Part shown: positions 53,788-62,856 of the stretch, one piece after another | Position numbering within the stretch: the first letter of the stretch is position 1 | Layout: each line of letters begins with the position of its first letter | DNA from: Glaciimonas sp. CA11.2 | GTDB taxonomy: Bacteria > Pseudomonadota > Gammaproteobacteria > Burkholderiales > Burkholderiaceae_D | Reading direction: 5' to 3' | Assembly (NCBI RefSeq): GCF_034314045.1 | Contig: NZ_JAVIWL010000001.1 | Span: forward strand, 1,922,001-1,986,000 | DNA length: 64,000 nt | The notes under the pieces: model-generated | The model's database searches: none | What the model was told of the DNA's origin: nothing | The model's input: only the letters and a program-made list of their open reading frames with translations | Position numbers and translations under genes: made by a program

Positions 53788-55341
53788 TTAATTTTCGAGT
53801 TTATGAAACGTTTTATCAAGATTATCTTGTGCACGCGCAAGTTTGTTTTGCTGGGTATTTAACCACGCGACGTCCTGCATCAATTTCTCTTTTTCAACCG
53901 CGAGCATGCGTTCGGTTTCACTGCGCTGCGGTCCGCCCAGGCCTTTGCTGGAAGACAGCATATTTTGTGCGGTCAACGATTTTTTGTAACGTTCTTGCGT
54001 CAATGGAAATTGCGTTTCGGTGAACCCGAAGACCTTCACTGCTTGGGCATACTTTTGTTGCACGATGTCAAAAGGTATGTCGGTCGGCTTGAGCTTATTG
54101 GTGCGACCGTAGGTAACGAGATCAGAGGCAAAGTGATGACCTACGCGGAACGGAATATCGGAGTCGCGTTGCAGGATATCGGCCAGTTCCGTTGTTGTCG
54201 AATAGTCTTCGTCTACTTCTTGCAACGAGCGTTTTTTGTCGATGATCAGGTTGTCCATCAGATCGGCCAGTTTGATGAAGGCGTCGGTGGTCATGTCCAG
54301 CGTCTTTTCGACCTGATCGCGTTTGTAATCCGGCATCCCTGGCGTGACGTTGTGTGCCTCTAACTGGAATGTCATTGACCCACCAACGATATCACTCGCT
54401 TGCAAGCGAAGGATATTGAGGGCGTAGGGATTGCGTTTTTGCGGCATGATGCTGCTGGTCCCGGTCAGGCGTCCTTCCTGAATCATGATCCAGGGATAAG
54501 GCTGGTGGTATTGGGTGTGAATGTCTTGCATCAAAATACCGATCATCAACGCCGCATTGCTGCATAACGTGACGAGTTCGACGCCCTGATCCAGCGCACC
54601 TAACTGGGTGGCATCGTACGAGTTCTCGATGACGCCATCAAATCCCAATAATTCTGCCAGTCTTCGCCGATCCACTGGAAAGCTTGATGTGCCCAGCGCC
54701 GCGCCGCCTAACGGACTTTGATTAAGGCGTGCATAAGCCTCTTGCAAGCGGGTGCTGTCGCGACCAAACGCAGACGCAAATGCGAGCAAATAATGCGCGT
54801 AAGTCGTGGGTTGCGCCTGCACGCCGTTGGTATAGGCGGGGACGATGGTGTCAAGATGCTTTGCGGCTAGCGCAAGGAACTCGGCTTTCGATTTGTTCAT
54901 CGCATCCATCAGTTTTAAGGCGCGCTCGCGTTGCATCAGGCGACGGGTCGTTGACAGGATGTCCTGACGGCTGCGACCAGAATGCATGCGCGAGCCATCC
55001 GGCCCAGCAATGGCAAGGATCAGCGGCTCATATTGTAGATAGTCTGCTGGTCGTTTCGCGCCGGGCTGGTCACCGTTCTGGATGACTTGGTCGACTGCGG
55101 AGGCGATCTTTTTACCAAGGGCGGGCGGCACAATGCCTGTTTCTACGACCATGACGGTCGAGGCCTTGTTCATTTCGCCTAGAAAGTGAAAGTTGTCGTG
55201 CAAATCCTTGCCAGTTGGTGCGTCTGCTGCGGCATACGCTAGTGAGCATGCGATCAGAGGAATGAGCGCCAATATGCTGATCCGTCGGGAAAATGGGGAG
55301 AGAACGGACATTTGAATGGTCTTGAGATGAGGACGGGACAT
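53788..55341 (-). CDS. Exported argininosuccinate-lyase-superfamily protein
   Basis: Enzyme of the fumarase/aspartase superfamily. The signature SSIMPQKRNP is intact, and MHSGRSRQDIL and PLGGAALGTSSFPVDR resemble argininosuccinate lyase. Unusually, a hydrophobic signal (ISILALIPLIACSLAYA) precedes the domain, so the protein should act in the periplasm, where arginine biosynthesis does not occur. The start at 55341 follows AGG with 6-nt spacing; an internal ATG at 55311 also keeps the signal, and the frame opens with a GTG at 55422. The C-terminal 40 residues are a charged helix. The physiological substrate is unknown. Confidence 0.82.
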   Translation of the reverse strand: MSRPHLKTIQMSVLSPFSRRISILALIPLIACSLAYAAADAPTGKDLHDNFHFLGEMNKASTVMVVETGIVPPALGKKIASAVDQVIQNGDQPGAKRPADYLQYEPLILAIAGPDGSRMHSGRSRQDILSTTRRLMQRERALKLMDAMNKSKAEFLALAAKHLDTIVPAYTNGVQAQPTTYAHYLLAFASAFGRDSTRLQEAYARLNQSPLGGAALGTSSFPVDRRRLAELLGFDGVIENSYDATQLGALDQGVELVTLCSNAALMIGILMQDIHTQYHQPYPWIMIQEGRLTGTSSIMPQKRNPYALNILRLQASDIVGGSMTFQLEAHNVTPGMPDYKRDQVEKTLDMTTDAFIKLADLMDNLIIDKKRSLQEVDEDYSTTTELADILQRDSDIPFRVGHHFASDLVTYGRTNKLKPTDIPFDIVQQKYAQAVKVFGFTETQFPLTQERYKKSLTAQNMLSSSKGLGGPQRSETERMLAVEKEKLMQDVAWLNTQQNKLARAQDNLDKTFHKLEN

Positions 55342-55408
55342 TTTTTGCCTGGGTTGCGCTGGTTGGAGCGTCGATTCTAATGGAATGCGGGTCATTGCCG
55401 TGATTAAA

Positions 55409-55458
55409 TACACCATGTACACACCATGTACACCCCATTTACACCATGCACACCATGC
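55409..55458. repeat. Short direct repeat, ACACCATG units
   Basis: Five near-identical ACACCATG-type units, one altered to ACACCCCAT, lie just upstream of the exported lyase gene. They look like a slippage-prone simple repeat. Confidence 0.65.
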
Positions 55459-55467
55459 GAACGTAAA

Positions 55468-55493
55468 AGGGGCGTGTTCTGCAAGACGCCCCT
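55468..55493 (-). terminator. Rho-independent terminator of the purine permease gene
   Basis: AGGGGCGT and ACGCCCCT arms (8 bp) with a 10-nt loop; on the minus strand a TTTT follows. It lies 107 bp after the permease stop and separates it from the exported lyase gene. Confidence 0.75.
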
Positions 55494-55599
55494 TGGTTCT
55501 GCCTTGAATCGATGCGATATTTAAATCGCCGCTTGTTAATTAACTTATTGGTTGGTCAACTAATGCTCTCACTTATTACGTGAGCGTTTAGCGCGTCTA

Positions 55600-56901
55600 T
55601 TATTCAGCGCCCAAATGAATATATCTAAACAAGAAGACCGCGGCAATAATCCACACCACCAGTTTCACTTCCTTAAATCGGCCGGTGAACAATTTCAATG
55701 CGGCGTAGGAAATAAAGCCGAAGGCGATCCCGTTGGCGATGGAGTAGGTGAACGGCATCATTAATACCGTAATAACTGCAGGTACGCTCTCAGTGCTGTC
55801 GTCCCAATCCAGATGCGTGACTTCGCGCAGCATCAGACAAGCGACATAAAATAGTGCTGGCGCGGTCGCATATCCAGGAACTGCTCCGGCCAATGGTGCA
55901 ATAAACAGGCACGCCAGAAATAGGATCGCCACGGCCAGTGCGGTCAGTCCGGTCCTACCACCGGCTTGCACGCCCGCCGCGCTTTCGATATAAGCGGTGG
56001 TGCTGGAAGTGCCGAGAAAGGTGCCAGCCACAATCGCTGTGCTATCTGCCAGCAAAGCACGGTTAAGGCGTTCCATCTTGCCATTCTTGACCAGACCAGC
56101 GCGCGTGGCGACACCGATCATGGTGCCGGTGGCATCAAACAGCTCTACCAGAAAAAATACCAGCACGATGTTCATGACGCCCATCGATAGCGCACCCATG
56201 ATGTCGAGTTTGAACAAGGTCGGCATGACTGATGGCGGCATGGAAAATATGCCCATAAACTTGTTGCCGCCGATCAGAAAGCTCAGGATAGTCACCGTCA
56301 CAATGCCGATCAATATGGCACCCTTGACCTGGAATCGGTCGAGCACGACGATGATCAGAAATCCGACAATCGCCAGAATCGCAGGGATTTGATGCAGATC
56401 ACCCAACGAGATAAAGGTGGCCGGATTGGCGACCACGATGCCAGCAGTTTTGAGAGAAATAAGTCCCAGAAATAGTCCGATACCGGCTGTGATGGCTATT
56501 CGGATACTGGGGGGAATCCCATTGACGATGATTTCTCGGACGCCGACCAGACTGATGATTAAAAACAGGCAGCCAGAAATGAAGACCGCACCAAGCGCCA
56601 CTTCCCAAGGTACACCCATTCCTTTGACCACGGTATAGGCGAAGTAGGCGTTCAGTCCCATTCCGGGCGCCAGCGCAATAGGATAGTTGGCATAGCACGC
56701 CATGATCAGTGTACCGACCGCGGCCGCGATACAGGTCGCCACGAATACGGAGTCTTTTGGCATACCGGCGTCGCCCAGAATCGCCGGGTTGACGAAGATG
56801 ATATAGGCCATCGTTAGAAACGTTGTGAGTCCGGCGATCAGCTCGGTACGCACGTCGGTGCCATTGTCCTTCAGCTTAAAAAATTTCTCGAGAAATTGCA
56901 T
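55600..56901 (-). CDS. NCS2-family purine permease (AzgA-like)
   Basis: Inner-membrane proton-coupled transporter for hypoxanthine, guanine or adenine. The typical AzgA features are FFKLKDNGTDVRTELIAGLTTFLTMAYIIFVNP, the APGMGLNAYFAY motif, VELFDATGTMIGVA and the TSSTTAYIESAAGVQAGGRTGLT segment. About 12-14 hydrophobic helices are present and the length of 433 is standard. It is divergent from the xanthine dehydrogenase operon and should supply it with substrate. Confidence 0.93.
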   Translation of the reverse strand: MQFLEKFFKLKDNGTDVRTELIAGLTTFLTMAYIIFVNPAILGDAGMPKDSVFVATCIAAAVGTLIMACYANYPIALAPGMGLNAYFAYTVVKGMGVPWEVALGAVFISGCLFLIISLVGVREIIVNGIPPSIRIAITAGIGLFLGLISLKTAGIVVANPATFISLGDLHQIPAILAIVGFLIIVVLDRFQVKGAILIGIVTVTILSFLIGGNKFMGIFSMPPSVMPTLFKLDIMGALSMGVMNIVLVFFLVELFDATGTMIGVATRAGLVKNGKMERLNRALLADSTAIVAGTFLGTSSTTAYIESAAGVQAGGRTGLTALAVAILFLACLFIAPLAGAVPGYATAPALFYVACLMLREVTHLDWDDSTESVPAVITVLMMPFTYSIANGIAFGFISYAALKLFTGRFKEVKLVVWIIAAVFLFRYIHLGAE

Positions 56902-57103
56902 GGTGTCTCCTTTATTATTGTAAGGCCGCAGTGGTCGACGTCCACAGTTGCCCTTTTGACCTGTTTTTAGTTTTTGTGAGGTTACTCGTTAGTTGCGCAT
57001 TAAGCAGCGTTCGGGCAACGTAATGTGTTCCAGATTGCGGGCTGGAGGATGCTTCCTTGCGAATAATAGGTATATAAAATAGATGATAACTGCGCTCGCC
57101 TGA

Positions 57104-57130
57104 TTTTACTTATTATGGATGCAAGTAAAA
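57104..57130. repeat. Inverted repeat A in purine control region
   Basis: Perfect 8-bp arms TTTTACTT and AAGTAAAA with an 11-nt spacer. It is a candidate operator or RNA hairpin, about 200 bp before the permease start and 350 bp before xdhA. Confidence 0.65.
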
Positions 57131-57141
57131 GATAAACGTCC

Positions 57142-57167
57142 AATTAGGAATATTGTTATTTCTAATT
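57142..57167. repeat. Inverted repeat B in purine control region
   Basis: Ten-bp arms AATTAGGAAT and ATTTCTAATT (one mismatch) with a 6-nt spacer, 11 bp after inverted repeat A. Confidence 0.65.
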
Positions 57168-57478
57168 GCAATTGCAGGGCAAAACGGCACACGTCAGCGC
57201 ATAGCAATTGTTAATATTTATGGTACTAAATGATTACTATAATGAAGGTGATCCATGCTGAATCATCGTAGTTAATGTTGGTGAAAGATGACGCATAGTA
57301 ATAATTGAAAAGTTTTGGGTCGATAAAAAGTAGATACAAGACCGGTATCAACCAGCCAGCATCAAAAACCGTATCGATATTTCATTCTGCAAATAGTCGA
57401 CATCATCGGTATAGCGCACTCGTCAACGTGCGCGACTGCTAATCTATAGTGTATAAATAAATCATATTGGAGTCTTTC

Positions 57479-59071
57479 TTGTCTACTGCCATCCAAACCA
57501 CCGCACCATCCGGCGCAGCCAGCAGCCCAATTCGGTTTTTTTATCGTGGCGAGGTGCACACGGTCGACCGCGCCGCACCAACCCGTACCATTCTCCAGCA
57601 TCTGCGCGAAGATCTGCATTGCACCGGAACCAAGGAGGGTTGCGCCGAGGGCGATTGTGGTGCCTGCACTGTGGTGATCGGTGAAATCGGCGCTGATGGC
57701 GTCCAGATGAAATCAGTGAATTCCTGTATTCAATTTTTGCCAACGCTGGATGGCAAAGCCTTGTTTACAGTCGAGGATTTGAAACAACAGGATGGCGCGT
57801 TGCATCCGGTACAACAAGCAATGGTTGAATGCCATGGCTCGCAGTGCGGCTTTTGTACCCCCGGCTTCGTCATGTCGTTGTGGGATTTATATCTCAAAAA
57901 CGAAGGCGTGCACGCGCTTTCGTCATCGCCCGCGACATCTGCTGCGCCAACTAGCCAATGCTTGCAATCCCAGCAATCCATCCAATGGCAGCCTTTGCAG
58001 CGCCAGGATATCGATCTGGCATTGTCCGGAAATCTATGCCGCTGTACGGGTTATCGTCCGATTATTGATGCGGCGCACCGAATGGGCGAGTTGCCGCTGG
58101 TCAATTTCGACCGCGACAGATTGCAGGCATCGTTGCAGCTACTACAGCGCGACGAACTGTTTACCTATAGTTACGAAGGACAACATTTTTACGCGCCGCG
58201 CACCTTACAACAATTGGTCGACATCCGCGCCATGAATCCAGCGGCGCGCATGCTGGCGGGATCGACCGACGTTGGTTTATGGGTCACCAAACAAATGCGC
58301 GACCTTGGCGACATCATCTTTTTGGGGCAAGTCAAAGAACTCGCCACCGTCGTCATCAAAGACGGTCAACTTCACATCGGCGCAGGCGTCACACTTAACG
58401 ATGCGTATTCAGCGCTCAGCACGCATTACCCGGAATTGCGTGAGATGTGGCAACGATTTGCTTCGTTACCGATTCGGAATGCTGGCACACTCGGTGGCAA
58501 TGTCGCGAATGGCTCCCCGATTGGCGATTCTCCACCATGGTTGATCGCACTCGGTGCGGAAGTGGTGTTACGCGGACCGACCGGTCAACGCGTGATGCCA
58601 TTGGAGTCGCTCTATCTGGATTACATGAAAAAAGACATGCAACCCGATGAGTTCGTTGAATCGGTCAGGGTGCCGCTTCCAAATGGCGCTACGCAGTTCC
58701 GCACTTACAAACTGGCGAAGCGGTTTGATCAGGATATTTCTGCGGTATGTGCCGCGTTTTCTGTGGTGATGGACGGCGACAACATTGGTGCGATCCGTAT
58801 CGCTTTTGGAGGCATGGCGGCGACACCGAAACGCGCCGCCAAAGCCGAAGCATCGCTAATTGGGCAGCCTTGGGACGAAACGCGTTTGCAATCGGCCATG
58901 GCCTTATTGGCAGAAGATTTTGCACCGTTATCAGACATGCGCGCATCCAGCACCTATCGGATGAAAACAGCGCAGAATCTATTACGTCGCTTCTGGTTAG
59001 AAACCCGTATTGACGCGCCGTTACGGCCGGACCAGGTTAATGCGTTTGCCAGCGTTGCGTGCGCTGCCTGA
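57479..59071 (+). CDS. xdhA: Xanthine dehydrogenase, small subunit (Fe-S and FAD)
   Basis: Electron-transfer subunit of xanthine dehydrogenase. The first [2Fe-2S] domain has CTGTKEGCAEGDCGAC; the second has CGSQCGFCTPGF and NLCRCTGYRP. FAD-binding segments are LAGSTDVGLWVT and RNAGTLGGNVANGSPIGD, followed by the CO-dehydrogenase flavoprotein C-domain. The start is a TTG at 57479 (MSTAIQTTAPSG), six bases after GGAG; the upstream TTG at 57467 contains that ribosome site. A Ser/Ala/Gln-rich linker of about 35 residues near 145-175 lies between the Fe-S and later motifs. It is followed by xdhB after 34 bp. Confidence 0.95.
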   Translation: MSTAIQTTAPSGAASSPIRFFYRGEVHTVDRAAPTRTILQHLREDLHCTGTKEGCAEGDCGACTVVIGEIGADGVQMKSVNSCIQFLPTLDGKALFTVEDLKQQDGALHPVQQAMVECHGSQCGFCTPGFVMSLWDLYLKNEGVHALSSSPATSAAPTSQCLQSQQSIQWQPLQRQDIDLALSGNLCRCTGYRPIIDAAHRMGELPLVNFDRDRLQASLQLLQRDELFTYSYEGQHFYAPRTLQQLVDIRAMNPAARMLAGSTDVGLWVTKQMRDLGDIIFLGQVKELATVVIKDGQLHIGAGVTLNDAYSALSTHYPELREMWQRFASLPIRNAGTLGGNVANGSPIGDSPPWLIALGAEVVLRGPTGQRVMPLESLYLDYMKKDMQPDEFVESVRVPLPNGATQFRTYKLAKRFDQDISAVCAAFSVVMDGDNIGAIRIAFGGMAATPKRAAKAEASLIGQPWDETRLQSAMALLAEDFAPLSDMRASSTYRMKTAQNLLRRFWLETRIDAPLRPDQVNAFASVACAA

Positions 59072-59105
59072 CATTAAGCGCCATTCGGCATAAGGAAGAA
59101 AGATT

Positions 59106-61475
59106 ATGAATACCCAAACTGACGCTTTTTTAAAAACTGATAGTGGCGCACCCGCCGATAAGACTACCTGGGCGGAAGTCGGCCAGTCACATCCGCACGA
59201 ATCGGCGGTTCTCCATGTACTGGGCGAAGCTACCTATACCGACGACATACCCGAAGCGCAAGGCACGTTGCACGCCGCGCTCGGGATGTCTCAAAAGGCG
59301 CATGCGCGGATTCGTTCGATCAATCTGGAAGCGGTCCGTAGCGCCACAGGCGTGGTCGCGGTCTACGTTGCCGGCGATATTCCTGGTACCAATGATTGCG
59401 GTCCGATCATTCATGATGATCCAATTCTTGCCGATGGTCTGGTCCAATATGTCGGACAACCAATATTTGTGGTCGTCGCCGACAGCCACGACAACGCCCG
59501 CCGTGCAGTGCGCAAAGCGGTGGTCGACTATGATGAACTGCCAGCGATTTTGACGCCGCAGGCAGCGCATGCGGCAAAGTCGTATGTGTTGCCGCCGATG
59601 CATCTGGCACGCGGCAATGTTGAGTCGGCGTTTGCCAATGCGCCGCATAAATTAAGCGGCGAGTTGCTGGTCGGCGGTCAGGAGCAATTCTATCTGGAAG
59701 GTCAGATCTCGTATGCGATTCCCAAAGAAGGTAACGGCATGTTGGTTCAATGCTCGACCCAGCATCCGTCCGAAATGCAGCACGTTGTAGCGCACGCGCT
59801 GGGTTTGCACGCGCACAATGTGGTGGTTGAATGTCGTCGTATGGGCGGCGGATTTGGCGGCAAGGAATCGCAATCGGCTTTATGGGCAGCGGTTGCAGCA
59901 ATATCTGCGCATAAATTAAAGCGTCCTGTCAAACTGCGGGCTGATCGTGACGATGACATGATGGTGACTGGCAAGCGGCATTGCTTTCATTATGAGTATG
60001 AGGTCGGTTATGACGACGGCGGACGCATAGTTGGCGCGCGGGTACAGATGGTCAGTCGGGCGGGTTATTCAGCCGATTTGTCGGCACCGGTTGCCACGCG
60101 CGCGGTCTGCCATTTTGACAATGCCTATTATTTGTCAGACGTAGACATCAGCGCTATGTGCGGCAAAACCAATACCCAGTCGAATACGGCGTTCCGGGGC
60201 TTTGGCGGACCGCAAGGTGCAATTGCGATTGAATACATACTCGACGAGATTGCGCGTAATCTTGGTCGTGATGCGTTGGATATTCGCAAACATAATTTCT
60301 ATGGTCGTAATGAGCAAGAAGGCCGCAATGTGACGCAGTACGGTCAAATAGTCGTCGACAACGTCATCCATGAACTGGTTGAAGAGCTGGAAAGTACCAG
60401 TGACTATCGCCAGCGCCGTGCAGCTATCGATACTTTTAACGCCAACAGTCTGGTGCTCAAAAAAGGCCTCGCGCTCACGCCAGTCAAATTCGGTATCGCC
60501 TTTAACGTCACCCACTTGAATCAGGCCGGTGCGCTAGTGCATGTCTACACCGACGGCTCTGTGCTGGTCAACCATGGCGGCACCGAAATGGGGCAAGGCG
60601 TTAACACCAAAGTTGCGCAGGTTGTCGCGCACGCGCTGGGTATTCCTTTGGCTTTAGTGCGCGTCACGGCAACTGATACTAGCAAGATTGCCAATACGTC
60701 CGCCACCGCAGCCTCCACTGGCGCTGATTTGAACGGTAAAGCAGCACAAAATGCAGCGCACAAAATACGTCAGCGTCTGGCCGAATTCTTCATCACCTTA
60801 TATGCGGGCGATGTGACGGCGGTGACCTTTGCCGCGGGTCTGATACAAATGGGCGAACACAGCATTACTTTCGCTGATCTGGTGCAAAAAGCGTATATGG
60901 CGCGAGTGCAGTTATGGTCCGACGGATTTTATGCCACGCCGGGTTTGTATTGGGATTCCAAGACCATGACCGGTCATCCATTTTCTTATTTTGCCTACGG
61001 TGCTTCGGTCTCCGAAGTGGTGGTCGATACGCTTACTGGCGAGTGGAGACTGTTGCGCGCAGATGCTCTTTACGACGCGGGTGAATCGCTCAATCCCGCA
61101 CTGGATATAGGGCAAGTTGAGGGGGCGTTCATTCAGGGGATGGGTTGGCTAACCACCGAAGAATTGTGGTGGAACAAGGATGGTAAGTTAATGACGCACG
61201 CGCCATCGACTTACAAAATTCCGGCCATATCCGATTGTCCGCAAGACTTCCGCGTGCGCTTGTTCAAGAATCGCAACGTAGAAGACAGTATTCATCGCTC
61301 CAAAGCTGTTGGTGAACCGCCATTATTGTTGCCTTTCTCGGTGTTTTTTGCGATCCGTGACGCCGTTGCCAGCGTCGTTGATCATCGCTACAACCCGCCG
61401 TTAAATGCGCCAGCGACCAGTGAAGCAATCTTGAATGCGATTACGGCGGTTGAAGCGATGGCCGCTGGTGCTTGA
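59106..61475 (+). CDS. xdhB: Xanthine dehydrogenase, molybdopterin subunit
   Basis: Catalytic subunit that hydroxylates hypoxanthine and xanthine at the molybdenum centre. It contains GEATYTDDIPEAQGTLHAALG, the GGQEQFYLEGQ motif, GGGFGGKESQ, AFRGFGGPQG (Mo-site Arg), HGGTEMGQG and the C-terminal active-site segment KAVGEPPLLL with the catalytic Glu. The length of 789 is normal for the bacterial two-subunit form. AAGGAAGAAAG precedes the start. It is transcribed with xdhA and xdhC. Confidence 0.96.
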   Translation: MNTQTDAFLKTDSGAPADKTTWAEVGQSHPHESAVLHVLGEATYTDDIPEAQGTLHAALGMSQKAHARIRSINLEAVRSATGVVAVYVAGDIPGTNDCGPIIHDDPILADGLVQYVGQPIFVVVADSHDNARRAVRKAVVDYDELPAILTPQAAHAAKSYVLPPMHLARGNVESAFANAPHKLSGELLVGGQEQFYLEGQISYAIPKEGNGMLVQCSTQHPSEMQHVVAHALGLHAHNVVVECRRMGGGFGGKESQSALWAAVAAISAHKLKRPVKLRADRDDDMMVTGKRHCFHYEYEVGYDDGGRIVGARVQMVSRAGYSADLSAPVATRAVCHFDNAYYLSDVDISAMCGKTNTQSNTAFRGFGGPQGAIAIEYILDEIARNLGRDALDIRKHNFYGRNEQEGRNVTQYGQIVVDNVIHELVEELESTSDYRQRRAAIDTFNANSLVLKKGLALTPVKFGIAFNVTHLNQAGALVHVYTDGSVLVNHGGTEMGQGVNTKVAQVVAHALGIPLALVRVTATDTSKIANTSATAASTGADLNGKAAQNAAHKIRQRLAEFFITLYAGDVTAVTFAAGLIQMGEHSITFADLVQKAYMARVQLWSDGFYATPGLYWDSKTMTGHPFSYFAYGASVSEVVVDTLTGEWRLLRADALYDAGESLNPALDIGQVEGAFIQGMGWLTTEELWWNKDGKLMTHAPSTYKIPAISDCPQDFRVRLFKNRNVEDSIHRSKAVGEPPLLLPFSVFFAIRDAVASVVDHRYNPPLNAPATSEAILNAITAVEAMAAGA

Positions 61476-61571
61476 AATGGCGCTAGTTGCAAAGCCAGCT
61501 AAAGCGCTGTAAATCGAAAATTGATGCAAACGTCGATCACTGCACATGATCTTCAAAAAAGGTAAACCGCC

Positions 61572-62726
61572 ATGACACTTTGGTTAAATGCATTGATCAC
61601 GCTGATGAAGCAGCCGACACCGGCCAATCCAGCGATCTTGATCACGGTCGCGCAGGTCGAGGGTTCCGGCCCGCGCGCGCCTGGCGCAAAGATGGTGGTG
61701 ACGACGTTGGCGCAGTTTGACACCATCGGTGGCGGTCACCTGGAGTTGTGTGCCATCGACATCGCGCATCAGATGCTTTTGGATGCCGAATCGGATGCCT
61801 TTAGCGGAGCCGGTGAACGGCGCTTGCAACGATTTTCGTTGGGGCCGGCGCTTGGCCAATGTTGCGGCGGTGTGGTGCATTTAGCGTTTGAACGCGTCGA
61901 TGCCAATGCCGCAGAATATTTTAATTATCTACAATTACGCCTGCGCAAAGCCGAGGACAGCTGGCGTTTGGTTGCCTTGGATCGCGTCGACGGCACGGAA
62001 AGCGTGAATAGCGCAGCCGCGCCTAGTCTCTGCGATGTAGATGGTCGGCGCCTGCACGGTCCTGGTATGTTGCCGCGGTTACCGGCCTTGATAGATGGCG
62101 CAATGCTGATACGCGATAGCGCAGGTCAGCGCTGGTTACTGGATGGTTGCCTTGCGCCGCGGCCACAATTATTTCTATTTGGCGCAGGCCATGTCGGCGC
62201 AGCCATCGTTCGCGCGTTGGCCGATTTGCCTTGTCGGATAACCTGGATCGATGAAAGGGAAGAAATGTTTCCCGATCATCAGCCTGCCAATGTCACGATA
62301 GAAGCCACTGACATTCCCGAAGCCGTGGTCGCCAGCGCTCCGGCCGGCGCAAGCTTTTTGGTGATGACGCATAACCACGCGCTGGATCAACGCTTATCGG
62401 AGCTTATTTTGCAGCGCGACGATGTGGCGTGGTTTGGTTTGATTGGTTCAAAAACCAAGCGCATGCAGTTCGAGCATCGACTCGAAGAGCGCGGCATACC
62501 ACCGCAGCGATTGGCCGAGATGGTGTGTCCAATCGGCATTCCGGGAATCATTGGCAAAGAGCCAGCGGTGATCGCTGCTTCAGTGACGGCACAACTGCTT
62601 CAGGTGTGGGAAAGCATCGGCCGCACATTGCCGGTCACGCCTGTTTTATCCGCTATATCCGAAGTTTCCAGCGTGTCGAATACAGTAGCACCGCAGATGT
62701 TTAGTGACGCTGGAACGCTTCTCTAA
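61572..62726 (+). CDS. xdhC: Xanthine dehydrogenase accessory protein
   Basis: Molybdenum-cofactor chaperone that binds and sulfurates the cofactor before insertion into XdhB. The N-terminal XdhC/CoxI domain has QVEGSGPRAPGAKM, IGGGHLE and the LGQCCGG motif whose cysteines are linked to cofactor binding in XdhC. The C-terminal Rossmann domain starts LFGAGHVGAAIVRAL (about 205-220). The length of 384 is somewhat longer than many XdhC proteins, with a Ser/Val-rich tail. It lies 96 bp after xdhB. Confidence 0.93.
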   Translation: MTLWLNALITLMKQPTPANPAILITVAQVEGSGPRAPGAKMVVTTLAQFDTIGGGHLELCAIDIAHQMLLDAESDAFSGAGERRLQRFSLGPALGQCCGGVVHLAFERVDANAAEYFNYLQLRLRKAEDSWRLVALDRVDGTESVNSAAAPSLCDVDGRRLHGPGMLPRLPALIDGAMLIRDSAGQRWLLDGCLAPRPQLFLFGAGHVGAAIVRALADLPCRITWIDEREEMFPDHQPANVTIEATDIPEAVVASAPAGASFLVMTHNHALDQRLSELILQRDDVAWFGLIGSKTKRMQFEHRLEERGIPPQRLAEMVCPIGIPGIIGKEPAVIAASVTAQLLQVWESIGRTLPVTPVLSAISEVSSVSNTVAPQMFSDAGTLL

Positions 62727-62856
62727 GATTCTCTTCGGTTTGGTAAGTTACTTTCGTATATAGATACCAGAAACACTTGGATGTTGAAACATGTGTAAAC
62801 CGCATCTCAGAATAGATGTAAAAAAATAGATTTTGATTACTAAAGGAATGTATCTC

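Larger units (their letters stand above)
56902..57478. promoter_or_regulatory. Divergent control region of permease and xdh operon
   Basis: This 577-bp gap holds no gene I can support. Its notable content is two inverted repeats at 57104-57130 and 57142-57167, described separately. The rest is AT-rich near both genes, as expected for two promoters. Confidence 0.5.

Noticed and set aside
59407..59901. 164-residue minus-strand frame opposite xdhB
   Set aside because: It is the antisense shadow of a well-conserved coding region.
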